From G020353115 sp964481765 (GTDB lineage Bacteria > Bacteroidota > Bacteroidia > Bacteroidales > VadinHA17), in NCBI GenBank assembly GCA_964481765.1, contig CAYZVJ010000029.1:1-33245 (forward strand): a stretch of DNA of 33,245 nt, given 5' to 3'. The translations under genes and the position numbers were made by a program. The notes below the pieces were generated by a model. It saw nothing but the letters and a program-made list of their open reading frames with translations, did not search any database and was not told the origin of the DNA. Shown here one piece after another: positions 1 to 9,223 of the stretch; within the stretch, counting starts at the first letter, position 1, and each line of letters opens with the position of its first letter.

Positions 1-258
1 TATGGGCAATACAGAAGATATTTAATCGAAAACAGATTTTAGTCGGACAACAATGTTAAAAAATGTTAAAATAGCCCGGTTAATTTAACTTTGTCATCTC
101 AATGGTAATTTTTTGATTGTGATATTGTTCTGCAGGAATCCCTCTATGGGTATGACTCGACTTTTTTTACCTGGTTACTGAAAATTGACAATTTAGATAC
201 GCACTTCATTGAAAATTCATTGGTTTAGTTGTAATTTTGCAAATAAATAAAACAGATC
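1..258. other. intergenic leader with one orphan -7-like box
   Basis: No gene is seen here. A TAACTTTG box at 86-93 fits the Bacteroidota -7 consensus TAnnTTTG, but no TTG lies at the right distance upstream and no convincing reading frame follows it. The proximal part (209-239) holds the better promoter for the gene at 259. Confidence 0.4.
209..239 (+). promoter_or_regulatory. Bacteroidota housekeeping promoter for the gene at 259
   Basis: TTG at 209-211, a 20-base spacer and TAATTTTG at 232-239 match the TTG / TAnnTTTG pattern of the primary sigma factor in this phylum. Transcription would start near 246, giving a short leader to the ATG at 259. The match is by eye. Confidence 0.5.
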
Positions 259-984
259 ATGAAAAGAATCGTATTGATACTAATAATTGCATGCCTGGGA
301 ATGATAACATTCGCCCAAAAGGAGGAGACAAAGACCGGCTCCTACGAGCGATCTCCAACAAATATCACTGCCATTGCCAACATCAACCCGCTCAGTCCCG
401 GTGCAGTTGGTTTTGATGACCGGTATGAAGGGGTGAAAGGAACACCCCTTCTGTATGATGACTGGATGGAGGGAAACCTCTTTCTCAAGGATAACAGATG
501 GGTCAGGAACATTAAAATGAACCTGGATATCCATGATGGCTTCCTGTATATTCTCACACCGGAAAACGGACAAACATTCACTCTGTCTAATGAGGAGATT
601 AATGAAGTCCATCTGTTTTCCGAAGGTGAAACGATACTTTTTCAGAAATTTTTGCCGGAGCAGTTCGAAAAAAAAATTGATCCGGATCAATTGTTTGAGG
701 TACTTGCCCAGGGAGAATGTACCTTTTTAAAATTATCGAAGAAACTGTTCAAAGAGGCAGATTACCAGGGAGCGTATAGCGCTGATCGCAGGTATGATGA
801 ATTTGTACCCAGTACAAGTTATTATCTGACGAACAGTGAGGGGTTGTTTGAGAAGATAAAACTTACAGAAAAAGCGTTGTGCAAGCTTTTCCCGGATCAG
901 AAGAGCAGGATCAGGGAAATTGTGAAAAACACCGGCATTTCCGAAGGAGAAGAGATGGTGATGGCAGTATTGAGGGAACTGTAA
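259..984 (+). CDS. exported protein of unknown function, paralogue of the gene at 29336-30013
   Basis: This 241-residue protein begins with a signal peptide: Lys-Arg, then a hydrophobic stretch ending FAQ around residue 20. It is probably periplasmic or secreted. I do not recognise a named family. The mature part has alternating hydrophobic residues typical of beta structure (about residues 70-135) and a charged helical C-terminus. It aligns by eye with the protein encoded at 29336-30013: a KGTP/KGSP motif, a hydrophobic NLDIHD/RLNVYD strand, a GEC/DEC motif near residue 153, then YYLTNSEG/YFLSINGE and a lysine-rich tail. The two therefore form a small exported family. The ATG at 259 is supported by the signal peptide and the promoter just upstream. 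The gene converges on the Asp-box gene, with a repeat element between them. Function unknown. Confidence 0.8.
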   Translation: MKRIVLILIIACLGMITFAQKEETKTGSYERSPTNITAIANINPLSPGAVGFDDRYEGVKGTPLLYDDWMEGNLFLKDNRWVRNIKMNLDIHDGFLYILTPENGQTFTLSNEEINEVHLFSEGETILFQKFLPEQFEKKIDPDQLFEVLAQGECTFLKLSKKLFKEADYQGAYSADRRYDEFVPSTSYYLTNSEGLFEKIKLTEKALCKLFPDQKSRIREIVKNTGISEGEEMVMAVLREL

Positions 985-986
985 AG

Positions 987-1082
987 AATGCCTTAAATGC
1001 CTCTTCCGAAGGAATGCCTTCGGCAAAATGCCTCAAGTACTTAAATTTAAGGCATTTAAGACATCAATAAATTTGAGGCATT
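987..1082. repeat. AATGCCT-rich inverted-repeat element, possible bidirectional terminator
   Basis: Six copies of one heptamer lie within 96 bases: AATGCCT at 987, 996, 1013 and 1027, and its complement AGGCATT at 1050 and 1076. CTTAAATGCC at 992-1001 pairs perfectly with GGCATTTAAG at 1051-1060. Inside that stem is a 7-bp hairpin, CCGAAGG (1006-1012) with CCTTCGG (1017-1023) and a 4-base loop. It fills the gap between two convergent genes, where it could end transcription from both sides. There is no strong T tract, so that role is inferred from position and structure. Confidence 0.6.
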
Positions 1083-1088
1083 ATACTC

Positions 1089-3431
1089 CTAAAACCACCT
1101 TCTTTGCCGGACACCACCATTCACGAGGTTGGCGTCGAATGTCCACACACCGCGTCCATGTGTTCCGATTACGATCATATTATCCCTGGGATGAATGACC
1201 AGGTCATGCACATAGGCTGAGGGGAGGTTTCCCAGTACTTCCCATGTTTTCCCCCCATCTTTGGTTACATAAACACCGATATCGGTTCCCACGTAAAGGA
1301 TGTTGCTGTTAATGGGATCTTCACGGATAACATTCACCGGACCAACCGGGATATTCCCGGAAATATCCTGCCATGTCTTTCCATAATCGGTCGATTTCCA
1401 GACATAGGCACCAAACTCATCATCCCGTTTCCCGTTTTGCGTAAGGTAAACGGTTCCCAGGTCAAATGCTGATGCAACCACCCGGGAGATCCACTTATTG
1501 GGTACCAGGCCAGCTGTTATTTCACTCCATGTTTTTCCTCCATCTTTTGTTACATGTGCTCTTCCATCATCGGTTCCGGCATAGATAAGGCCATATTTTA
1601 TTGGCGATTCTGATATGGCAAAGATGGTCTGATAGGGGATGTCTCCCATTTTCTCTTTGTTATTATAGGTCAGGTCCGGGCTGATCCTCTCCCATGTATC
1701 ACCCCGGTCCGGTGAACGGAACAGGTATTGCATACCATGATAAATGATATTCGGGTTATGGGGTGAAATGATAAAAGGAGCTACCCATTGCCCCCTGAGC
1801 GGTGGCTCATTATCATATGTTCTGGGCAGGAGGATTTTACTGGTCCCCGCGCCCAGATCGCTCCTGGTGATGGTGCCATAGAATCCTGCGGAATAGACAA
1901 TATCTGGATTTGTGGGATCGATGGCATGACTGCTGCCTTCACCACCGGGAGCTCCTTCAAACTCAGCCGGGGGAACGTTGTCCCTTCCCCGCCTCAGATC
2001 GACAATACCACGGTAACTGCCATGATCCTGGACAGATCCGAACACATAGAACGGATCGGACATATCGTAAGCAATGTTAAAAAACTGGACCAGCGGGAGC
2101 CTGTCAGTGAATGATCGCCAGGTTAATCCACGGTCATAGGAGACCACTATTCCTCCATCATTGGTATTGACCAGGTAATCCGAATTGTTGGGATCGATCC
2201 ACAAACCGTGATGATCACCATGCATCCCGCGCAGACGCCTGAATGTTTTTCCACCATCGTTGGAAACGTTTAATGCCAATCCCATGGTATAGATCGTGTT
2301 CTCATCATTCGGATCAACGCGGATCTGACCAAAAACCCATCCATAGGTTGCCGAGTGCCTTTCCATGTAGGTTTTCATCTCTTCAGTCAATCCGCTAACC
2401 TGGACCCAGGATTCACCCCGGTTATCGGTACGGAAGACAGTTGCTCCCTTGATGACTCCGCCGGTGGGCCTGCCATAGGAATCTGTGGTTTCATCACTAT
2501 AACTCCGTGCAATTTCATAATTATCGACAAAAGCATACAGGACATCCGGATTTGACCTGGCAATGTCAATGCCAATTCTACCCCTGTATTTTGCTTCCGG
2601 CAGGCCATTGTTGATCTTTGTCCAGTTCTTTCCTCCATCTGTGGTTTTCCATATTCCGCTGTTAGAGTAGCCGTCCCACACCCTGGGATCATTCCATTTC
2701 ATTCGGATGCGCTGCCACGTAGTGGCATACAGTACCTGGCTGTTGGTGGGATCCATAACCAGGTCATTTGCGCCGGTCAGGTCATCCACATAGAGTATTT
2801 TTTCCCAGCTTTGACCTCCGTCTGCCGTTTTATATACTCCTCGTTCCTTGTTTTTGGTCCATTCGTGGCCGGATGCAGCAACATAAACAACATCGGTATT
2901 GTTCGGATCGATCACGATTCGCGAAATGGTCATGGTGTTTTCCAGACCCATGTGTGTCCAGGTCTTTCCACCGTCTGTGGTCTTATACAAACCCCCTCCA
3001 TTCTGTGAGCTCCTGAAAATATTGGCTTCACCTGTGCCTACCCACAGTGTGTTGGGATTTTTCGGATCGAGAGCAATGTCACCAATGGATGCTGTGACTT
3101 CCTGTTCAAATACCGGAATCCAGGAGGTACCCTCATTTACCGTTTTCCAGACACCACCGGAAGCAGCAGCTACGTAAATGGTGTAATTCTCCCCTTTCGG
3201 AGTAACCACTTCAACGTCGGTACAACGACCGCTTACATTGGTGGGGCCGACAAACTGCCAGTCTTTATCCTTGAATGATGAGGTCGCCTTCATTTCAAGG
3301 TGCTTTTGAAAAAGATTTATCCGTTCTTTCCCGTCGGTCACAGGAGATTTCTTTTGACCCAGTACCATGTGTGCCGGGAATAACATGGTGGCTGTCACTA
3401 CAAGAACCACCGCTTTTTTTAGTTGTTTCAT
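1089..3431 (-). CDS. exported Asp-box (BNR) beta-propeller protein, sortilin/VPS10-like
   Basis: This 780-residue protein has a signal peptide ending near residue 26 (VLGQ) and is probably exported. At least eleven Asp-box hairpins of the S/T-x-D-x-G-x-T/S-W type are visible, for example TTDGGKTW, TADGGQSW, TTDGGKNW, SPDRGDTW and TKDGGKTW. They are spread along the chain with DPxNxxxxY strands between them, as in ten-bladed sortilin/VPS10-like propellers often labelled glycosyl hydrolase in Bacteroidota. Asp-boxes are structural, so enzyme activity should not be assumed; binding of peptide or glycan is as likely. It ends shortly after the last blade (RQRRWF), with no type IX secretion sorting domain and no long C-terminal extension. 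The ATG at 3431 gives a good signal peptide. It is transcribed alone, convergent with the gene at 259-984. Confidence 0.85.
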   Translation of the reverse strand: MKQLKKAVVLVVTATMLFPAHMVLGQKKSPVTDGKERINLFQKHLEMKATSSFKDKDWQFVGPTNVSGRCTDVEVVTPKGENYTIYVAAASGGVWKTVNEGTSWIPVFEQEVTASIGDIALDPKNPNTLWVGTGEANIFRSSQNGGGLYKTTDGGKTWTHMGLENTMTISRIVIDPNNTDVVYVAASGHEWTKNKERGVYKTADGGQSWEKILYVDDLTGANDLVMDPTNSQVLYATTWQRIRMKWNDPRVWDGYSNSGIWKTTDGGKNWTKINNGLPEAKYRGRIGIDIARSNPDVLYAFVDNYEIARSYSDETTDSYGRPTGGVIKGATVFRTDNRGESWVQVSGLTEEMKTYMERHSATYGWVFGQIRVDPNDENTIYTMGLALNVSNDGGKTFRRLRGMHGDHHGLWIDPNNSDYLVNTNDGGIVVSYDRGLTWRSFTDRLPLVQFFNIAYDMSDPFYVFGSVQDHGSYRGIVDLRRGRDNVPPAEFEGAPGGEGSSHAIDPTNPDIVYSAGFYGTITRSDLGAGTSKILLPRTYDNEPPLRGQWVAPFIISPHNPNIIYHGMQYLFRSPDRGDTWERISPDLTYNNKEKMGDIPYQTIFAISESPIKYGLIYAGTDDGRAHVTKDGGKTWSEITAGLVPNKWISRVVASAFDLGTVYLTQNGKRDDEFGAYVWKSTDYGKTWQDISGNIPVGPVNVIREDPINSNILYVGTDIGVYVTKDGGKTWEVLGNLPSAYVHDLVIHPRDNMIVIGTHGRGVWTFDANLVNGGVRQRRWF

Positions 3432-3637
3432 TGTTTGAGGTAATAAACAGTTAATAGTAAAGTTTCCCTTAAAGATACGTGTTTATAATTAAATTATATG
3501 ATGATAAGAAAGATAGTAAAAGGAAAATCCATAAAACGACTGGTAATTTTGCATACCAGGTCGAATTATGGATTTTTTATTCCAGTGGACTGAAAAGGAT
3601 CAAAAGCATCCAGCCCCCACTTCTTCAGTAAAGCGTT

Positions 3638-4135
3638 TTAATCCGCTGAAAGGATTACGTTATAAGAGCCATCTGCATCCTTTGCAACGATTTGTACAAT
3701 CCATTTCCCTATATAATCCTTGTCCTCGTCAGTAAAACGGACAGATTGTGACCACTCTACTTCAGCCGATGAGTCAATGATAATCGTTTTGTATACTTTT
3801 TCTGACGGACGGAGAATGGTGACATGAATTTCTCCTGATTTACACCAGCCGCTGATCGAAACCTTAAACCGTCTTTGATCGGCCTCAAACTCAAACTCGC
3901 TCTCTTTAGAGATCGATTCAGTCTCAAAATATTTTTTCAGAATCAGACGGGTGGACTTTCCTTCAGAGATTGTCCATGCTGTACCTGCATGACCCCGGGC
4001 TCCAAGTCCCGTTACAACCGCACCCGTAGATTTTTTCGGTTCAACTACCACTTTTTTCTCCTGTGCATAGCTGTTTGTCACATAAAAGAACATTGCTAAC
4101 ACAATAGCAATGAATGTAATTCTTGAAGTTTTCAT
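3638..4135 (-). CDS. small exported protein of unknown function
   Basis: This 165-residue protein has a clear signal peptide (lysine near the N-terminus, hydrophobic core, YAQ cleavage site near residue 25), so it is likely periplasmic. I do not recognise its family. The mature part has a Gly-rich segment (TGLGARGHAG, about residues 42-51) and then alternating strands (FKVSISGW, IHVTILRP, KWIVQIVAKDADGSY). These suggest a small beta-sandwich, with a C-terminal pattern like domains that describe forces on a chain or bind ligands. It is divergent from the OmpR-type two-component operon, 141 bases apart, so it may be a target or accessory of that system. That link is inferred from position only. 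Confidence 0.75.
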   Translation of the reverse strand: MKTSRITFIAIVLAMFFYVTNSYAQEKKVVVEPKKSTGAVVTGLGARGHAGTAWTISEGKSTRLILKKYFETESISKESEFEFEADQRRFKVSISGWCKSGEIHVTILRPSEKVYKTIIIDSSAEVEWSQSVRFTDEDKDYIGKWIVQIVAKDADGSYNVILSAD

Positions 4136-4167
4136 GATAAATGATTTTATGAATGATTTTACTCAGA

Positions 4168-4175
4168 CAAAAATA
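4168..4175 (-). promoter_or_regulatory. possible -7 box for the exported protein at 3638-4135
   Basis: The minus strand reads TATTTTTG here, a full match to TAnnTTTG, about 33 bases before the ATG. No TTG is found at the expected -33 distance, so this is a weak call. Confidence 0.22.
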
Positions 4176-4276
4176 ATAACAACAAATGGTGAATTTTGTT
4201 AATGGTTTGTTAATGATTGGTTAATGTGAGAAATCAATAGCAAATTTGGATTAACTTTACCTGAAAATAAAAGTCA

Positions 4277-5653
4277 ATGAAGACCAGAATCGTTGTCTAC
4301 ATCTCCCTTCTCGCTCTGTGTGTTCTGTTGATTATACAATATTATGTAATTAACCAGGTCTACCGGTTGAAAACAAACGAGTTCGATCTGAAATACAGTA
4401 GTCTAGTTCAGCAATCGCTGTATGACCTTGAGTATTATACAGGAGAAAACGGGCTGGATTCGGTCTTTTATCACTTGGAAGAAACATCCTTTCAATCACT
4501 GGATAGAATCCGTGAAGTGGCATTCGTTGAAGATACATTGGAAGTCTATTCTGGAATAGTCAGGGAGTTTCAGGAAATCATTTTGTCCAAAGAATCACTG
4601 AGCCCTTTTATCAGGAATTACCTTTCCGCAAATCAAGCCGATCCTGATTTTATATCGGGAATCGTTATCCGGGAATTGGTATTGCTTGATTTCCCGGATG
4701 AATATACTATTTTTAGTGAAGCACAGAGTTTTTCGAATGCTTTCCCGCGGCTGGAACATGGTTTACTGAAAAATGCCCTGCAGGTTAATTCCTATACTGC
4801 CGAAGGAAATTATTACCGCCTCAGCTTTGATTTTTTCATTGACTTCACCCACAAAAAGAGGATCATTTACCGCGAAATGCTTGGGATTTTTACACTGTCA
4901 GTAATCACCATTATCATTGTACTTTTTATTTTTATCTATACCATCCGGAACATGCTGAAACAAAAAAAGTTGTCTGATATGAAGACGGATTTTATCAACA
5001 ACATGACCCATGAATTAAAAACACCGTTAACAACCATAGCTGTAGCCAGCAGCAGCCTGGCAGATCCATCCATTCATACCAGTGAAGACCGGGTAGTAGA
5101 AATATCCCGAATGATTGGTAAACAAAACAGGCATTTGAACCAGCTCATCGATCATATTCTGGATATTGAACTTTGGGAGAGAGATCAGATCTCGCTTACA
5201 ATTCAACCGGTCGATGTCTCACGTTTTCTTAAGGAAAGAATCGATGAATTTAAGCTGGAACACAAGGATGACGCTATAAAAATTGACGAAGATTTTAACT
5301 TGCATGGAGTGAAAGTAAATATGGATGAATTTCAATTTACCCGGGTTATGTACAACCTGTTGTCGAATGCGGTCAAATATAGTCTGGGAAAACCCGAAAT
5401 AGTTGTAAAAGCTGAAATGAATGAGAAACTCGTCATTAAAGTTCAGGATAACGGCATCGGAATGGACAAGGAAACACAGAATAATATCTTCTCCAGATTT
5501 TACAGGGCAAATACAGACAATCTTCATAAGGTTAAAGGACTTGGACTGGGATTGTATTATGTGAAGAAGATTATTGAAGCCCATGGCGGTGTGGTTACTG
5601 TTGAAAGCAAACCGGGTAAAGGAAGCATTTTTGTTATTGAATTGCCAGCTTGA
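4277..5653 (+). CDS. sensor histidine kinase with periplasmic sensor domain
   Basis: This 458-residue inner-membrane kinase has TM1 at about residues 6-24, a periplasmic sensor domain of about 170 residues with no recognised fold, and TM2 at about 201-223. The cytoplasmic part has a HisKA dimerisation helix with phospho-acceptor His245 (MTHELKTP), then a HATPase_c domain with N box Asn364 (LLSNAVKYS), G1 box DNGIGMD at 391-397 and G2 box GLGLGL at 421-426. All catalytic motifs are intact, so an active kinase is expected. It phosphorylates the OmpR-type regulator encoded immediately downstream, whose ATG overlaps the kinase stop codon by one base, so the two are translationally coupled. The signal sensed is unknown. 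The ATG at 4277 directly precedes TM1. Confidence 0.95.
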   Translation: MKTRIVVYISLLALCVLLIIQYYVINQVYRLKTNEFDLKYSSLVQQSLYDLEYYTGENGLDSVFYHLEETSFQSLDRIREVAFVEDTLEVYSGIVREFQEIILSKESLSPFIRNYLSANQADPDFISGIVIRELVLLDFPDEYTIFSEAQSFSNAFPRLEHGLLKNALQVNSYTAEGNYYRLSFDFFIDFTHKKRIIYREMLGIFTLSVITIIIVLFIFIYTIRNMLKQKKLSDMKTDFINNMTHELKTPLTTIAVASSSLADPSIHTSEDRVVEISRMIGKQNRHLNQLIDHILDIELWERDQISLTIQPVDVSRFLKERIDEFKLEHKDDAIKIDEDFNLHGVKVNMDEFQFTRVMYNLLSNAVKYSLGKPEIVVKAEMNEKLVIKVQDNGIGMDKETQNNIFSRFYRANTDNLHKVKGLGLGLYYVKKIIEAHGGVVTVESKPGKGSIFVIELPA

Positions 5654-6345
5654 TGAATACCATGCTGATTAAAATATTGTTGGTCGAAGATGATCTGGAT
5701 CTTGGAAACTTATTGTGCAATTACCTCGATCTGCAGGGATTCAGAACTACGCTTGCCCGAAATGGGGAGGAGGGCTTACATATTTTCACGGAAGATGATT
5801 TTGACATCTGCGTTCTGGATATTATGATGCCCGGTATGGACGGTTTTTCGCTGGCTAAAAAAATTAAGACTTCAAATCCCGGTATACCCTTACTTTTCCT
5901 GACAGCCAAAAGCCAGAAGGAAGATAAAATCAAAGGATTGAAACTGGGAGCGGATGATTACATCTGTAAACCATTTGAAGTCGATGAGCTTATTCTCAGA
6001 ATAAAAAACATTCTTAAGAGAACAGGTAAAATTAAACCAGAAATCTATTCCGTCGATAACGTTAAGCTCTATTTTTCCGATCTTCAACTGGCCTGTGGTG
6101 AAAACAAGCATTCATTAACCCTGAAGGAGGCTGAATTGTTGCGATTCCTCATTCAAAACACAAATACAGTGCTTACAAGAGAGAGTATCCTAAATGAATT
6201 ATGGGGAGAAAATGACTACTTCCTTGGCAGAAGCATGGATGTCTTCATAAGCCGGATACGAAAATACTTCAAATCCGAAAAGAATATCAGGTTGGAAACT
6301 CTACGGGGTGTAGGTTTTATCCTGAGAACCAAACGAAAGAAATAA
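5653..6345 (+). CDS. OmpR/PhoB-family response regulator
   Basis: This is a two-domain DNA-binding response regulator of about 230 residues. The receiver has the acidic pair in VEDD near residues 12-14, phospho-acceptor Asp56 (VLDIMMPGMDG), the conserved Thr in FLTAK and Lys106 in CKPFE. The C-terminal half is a winged helix of the OmpR/PhoB type (LTLKEAELLRFL, then RSMDVFISRIRKYF and LRGVGFIL). It acts as a phosphorylation-dependent transcription factor and partners the kinase just upstream. A TTG three bases earlier (5650) could extend it by one codon, but the ATG at 5653 overlapping the kinase stop (TGATG) is the more natural start. Its targets are not visible; the divergent exported protein at 3638 is one candidate. 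The gene ends 23 bases from the convergent NtrY-like kinase. Confidence 0.95.
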   Translation: MNTMLIKILLVEDDLDLGNLLCNYLDLQGFRTTLARNGEEGLHIFTEDDFDICVLDIMMPGMDGFSLAKKIKTSNPGIPLLFLTAKSQKEDKIKGLKLGADDYICKPFEVDELILRIKNILKRTGKIKPEIYSVDNVKLYFSDLQLACGENKHSLTLKEAELLRFLIQNTNTVLTRESILNELWGENDYFLGRSMDVFISRIRKYFKSEKNIRLETLRGVGFILRTKRKK

Positions 6346-6368
6346 TCTCCCGATTGTCTGGTTCTCAA

Positions 6369-7745
6369 TCATTTTTCTATGCCTGCTTCCTGATTGAACA
6401 ATAGATTGAATGTGGTCTCCTTTTCCGGTGAACTCTGAACCGTTATCGTTCCCCCGTGCAGATGCATGATCTGCCGGGCCAGACTCAATCCGATTCCCGA
6501 TCCGTCTTTGCGGGTTGTAAAAAAAGGAACAAAGATACTTTCCTGTATCTCTTCGGCGATACCGGAACCATTATCTGTTATTTGCAGTATTGGCTGGTGA
6601 TCCCTGTTCATGAAGGCCTTAAGTTTGATGAAAGGCTTTTCAGTCTCTTCGATTGCAAACATGGCATTGTTCATCAGATTGATCAATACCTGTTCAATCA
6701 TCTGTTCATCTGCATGTAAACAAAGATCTTCAGGAAAAACTTTCGACTGGAAGGAGATCCGTTTTTTTATCAGATCTTCTGTATACATCATCTGGATATG
6801 GGATAAGATTTTCAAGACCGGGACACGCTCAAATACTGGTTTTGGCAATAAATTTATTTTTCTGTATTGCTTTACGAATTCAAGTAATCCCTTCGACCGT
6901 GTCCCAATAATTTCAAGTCCCCTGGCCGTGTCGTCCACCTGATTCCTGCTTAATTCTGTAACTTCAACTGTTCTGCTGTTTTTTCTGAAAATACGTGTAA
7001 GCGTGGTGGCCAGTGATGAAATGGGTGAAACAGAATTCATGATCTCATGGGTGAGTACCCGAATTAACTTCTGCCAGGAAGTGAGCTCTTTCTCATCAAG
7101 TTCCGCCTGAATGTTCTGGACAGAAACCAGTTTGATGTTTTTATTTTGAAGTTTGAATTCCTTGGCCCGGAGAACCAGATGCAGGATGTTTTCTTCCACG
7201 GGGACAACCATCATTCTGTGCTGTCCTGACTGAATAGTACTAAGCGTTTTCTCAAATTCCGGATGAATAGCATTCAGGTTCCTGGTATATCTAATATGAG
7301 GAGCTTTTAGCATGGTTAGAAAAGCCCTGTTTATCAAATCAATCTTACCCTTCGAATCGAAACTTAAAAGACCCACATCCACATGTTCAATAACCTGTTG
7401 CAGATACTGATAGTGAGACTCTTTTTCAATCTTGACTTTTTCTATGTTCTGCAATATTTCATGCACAATTTTCTGCAACCCTTCATGTATGCTTTTTTTC
7501 GCTGGTGTGGTGAAACTTGTGGTAAGATCCCCGCTTTTCAGGGAAACAAGAAACCGGCTAAGGTCACGGTTTATTCGGTTAATAAAGAAGATCAATAGCA
7601 CTACCTGAATAAAAAACAATATGCCAATCGTGATGAATGTGAAAAGATGATGCAGATTGGTCCAGGACCAGGAAAAGATCAAAGCCGTTGCCGAAAGAAG
7701 GATGACTCTGAAAACGACCTGTACATAAAATCGTTGCAAGATCAT
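6369..7745 (-). CDS. NtrY/NtrB-like sensor histidine kinase
   Basis: This 458-residue kinase has two N-terminal membrane helices (about residues 10-29 and 36-56) with almost no periplasmic loop, so it probably senses within the membrane or in the cytoplasm. A HAMP-like linker and a PAS-like domain (about 105-200, with VDVGLLSFDSKGKIDLINRA) follow. The catalytic core has His233 in LTHEIMNS, the NtrB/NtrY-class signature, then N box Asn359/Asn360 (NLMNNAMFA), G1 box DNGSGI at 391-396 and a G2 box GSGIGLSLA near 415. The gene overlaps the upstream sigma-54 regulator gene by four bases (ATGA), so the pair is coupled. It should phosphorylate that regulator. The input signal is unknown. Confidence 0.95.
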   Translation of the reverse strand: MILQRFYVQVVFRVILLSATALIFSWSWTNLHHLFTFITIGILFFIQVVLLIFFINRINRDLSRFLVSLKSGDLTTSFTTPAKKSIHEGLQKIVHEILQNIEKVKIEKESHYQYLQQVIEHVDVGLLSFDSKGKIDLINRAFLTMLKAPHIRYTRNLNAIHPEFEKTLSTIQSGQHRMMVVPVEENILHLVLRAKEFKLQNKNIKLVSVQNIQAELDEKELTSWQKLIRVLTHEIMNSVSPISSLATTLTRIFRKNSRTVEVTELSRNQVDDTARGLEIIGTRSKGLLEFVKQYRKINLLPKPVFERVPVLKILSHIQMMYTEDLIKKRISFQSKVFPEDLCLHADEQMIEQVLINLMNNAMFAIEETEKPFIKLKAFMNRDHQPILQITDNGSGIAEEIQESIFVPFFTTRKDGSGIGLSLARQIMHLHGGTITVQSSPEKETTFNLLFNQEAGIEK

Positions 7746-9115
7746 ATCTGTATATCGTATTTATTGATTTTTTTATATAGTGTAGGCCTGCTGATGCCCA
7801 ATTCCCTGGCTGCCTCGGAGAGGTTCATTTTTGTTTTCCTGAGCGCTTCCTGAATGGCTTCTTTTTCCAGATCGTTAATCTTCAATGATTGTTTCGGAAT
7901 TAAACGGTGACCAACGGGTGCGAAAATAAACTCATCCGGTGTAATTGTTCCGGTATCGCATAATATCACTGCTTTTTCAATAGCATGCTTAAGCTCCCTG
8001 ACATTTCCAGGCCAGCTGTGCCGGTTAAGTTTATGTAATGCCGGTTCGTTGATCCGGATACCGGGCTTCCCATATTTCGTTCCATACATCTGAAGAAAAT
8101 GATTGGTTAGCTGGGGAATATCCTCTTTCCGATCCCGTAATGGCGGAATCTCAATGCGGATGGTTTCAATCCGGTACAACAGATCCTGCCGGAAGAGGTT
8201 TTTCGATACCATATGGGTCAGGTCCCTGTTGGTTGCTGAGATCAACCGGACATCAAGCTCCCGAGGTTCATTTGAGCCGAGGCGGATAATCTCTCTGTTC
8301 TGAAAAGCCGATAATAATTTCGATTGGAGATAAACAGGGAGGTTGCCGATTTCATCCAGAAAGAGAGTACCCCCTTTGGCAATTTCAAACCGACCGGCAC
8401 GATCTTCACGGGCATCTGTGAATGCTCCCTTTACATGGCCAAACAATTCACTCTCGAAAAGATTTTCACTGACTGCACCAAGGTCAACATGAACAAATGG
8501 ATCATGTGACTGCAATGACATTCTGTGTATTTCTCTGGCAACCAACTCTTTGCCGGTCCCATTTTCGCCAAGCAGCAGAATGTTTGCATCCGTAGGTGCA
8601 ACCTTCTTTACCATTTCTAAAATGCTGTGCATCTTCCGTGAAATTCCCCAGAGGATGTTGTATCGCCTGTCAATATCCTCAAAGAACTGTTTTTGCTTCT
8701 CCTTAAGATCTCTTAATTCTGTACGAGTCTTGCTGAAATGAAAAGCGGCAGTTAACGTCGATAACAGCTTATCATTTTCCCATGGTTTAATGACAAAATC
8801 GAAAGCCCCTTCCTTGATTGCTCTGACAGCCAGTTCAATATCACCATAGGCAGTTATTAACACAATCACAGCATTTGGATCAATCCGTTTTATCTCATTC
8901 ATCCAGAAAATGCCTTCATTGCCGGTTTGTACTCCTGCCCGGAAGTTCATATCAAGCAAAACAACATCAATATTTCCCTTTGTTATTAGCCCTGTTATCC
9001 GGTTTGGATTACTGGTGGTGAGAACAGTGCTAAATTCATGCTTGAGAAACATCATAAGTGATTCCAGGACATCCTTATCATCATCCACGATCAGCAGTTT
9101 GCCTTCAATAGCCAT
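7742..9115 (-). CDS. NtrC-family sigma-54-dependent response regulator
   Basis: This 457-residue regulator has three domains. The receiver (1-125) carries Asp55 (VVLLDMNF) and Lys110. The AAA+ sigma-54 activation domain (about 155-390) has Walker A GENGTGKE at 183-190, the sigma-54 contact loop GAFTDA at 230-235 (canonical GAFTGA), Walker B LFLDE at 251-255 and a downstream arginine-rich region. The C-terminal Fis-type helix-turn-helix (about 425-455) includes LSEAARELGISRPTLYKKI. It activates sigma-54 promoters on phosphorylation by the overlapping NtrY-like kinase. It is divergent from the permease gene at 9274, whose upstream region has a near-consensus sigma-54 element, making that permease the likely target. 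The Gly-to-Asp change at the fifth position of the contact loop is a known natural variant and need not abolish function. Confidence 0.95.
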   Translation of the reverse strand: MAIEGKLLIVDDDKDVLESLMMFLKHEFSTVLTTSNPNRITGLITKGNIDVVLLDMNFRAGVQTGNEGIFWMNEIKRIDPNAVIVLITAYGDIELAVRAIKEGAFDFVIKPWENDKLLSTLTAAFHFSKTRTELRDLKEKQKQFFEDIDRRYNILWGISRKMHSILEMVKKVAPTDANILLLGENGTGKELVAREIHRMSLQSHDPFVHVDLGAVSENLFESELFGHVKGAFTDAREDRAGRFEIAKGGTLFLDEIGNLPVYLQSKLLSAFQNREIIRLGSNEPRELDVRLISATNRDLTHMVSKNLFRQDLLYRIETIRIEIPPLRDRKEDIPQLTNHFLQMYGTKYGKPGIRINEPALHKLNRHSWPGNVRELKHAIEKAVILCDTGTITPDEFIFAPVGHRLIPKQSLKINDLEKEAIQEALRKTKMNLSEAARELGISRPTLYKKINKYDIQI

Positions 9116-9223
9116 GGGTCTCTTTTTAGGTTTTGTAAACTATCTTTACAGTAAATGTAAGAAAAATTTACAACTTCAATGCATGCGTTAAGATAAAAAC
9201 CAGACTTATAGTAATTTAAATAA

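Noticed and set aside
280..690. 136-codon minus-strand frame inside the first exported protein gene
   Set aside because: Antisense to a gene with a signal peptide and promoter; cysteine-rich, random-looking translation.
5650..5652. TTG as start of the OmpR-type regulator
   Set aside because: The ATG at 5653 overlaps the kinase stop codon in the usual coupled manner and costs only one residue.
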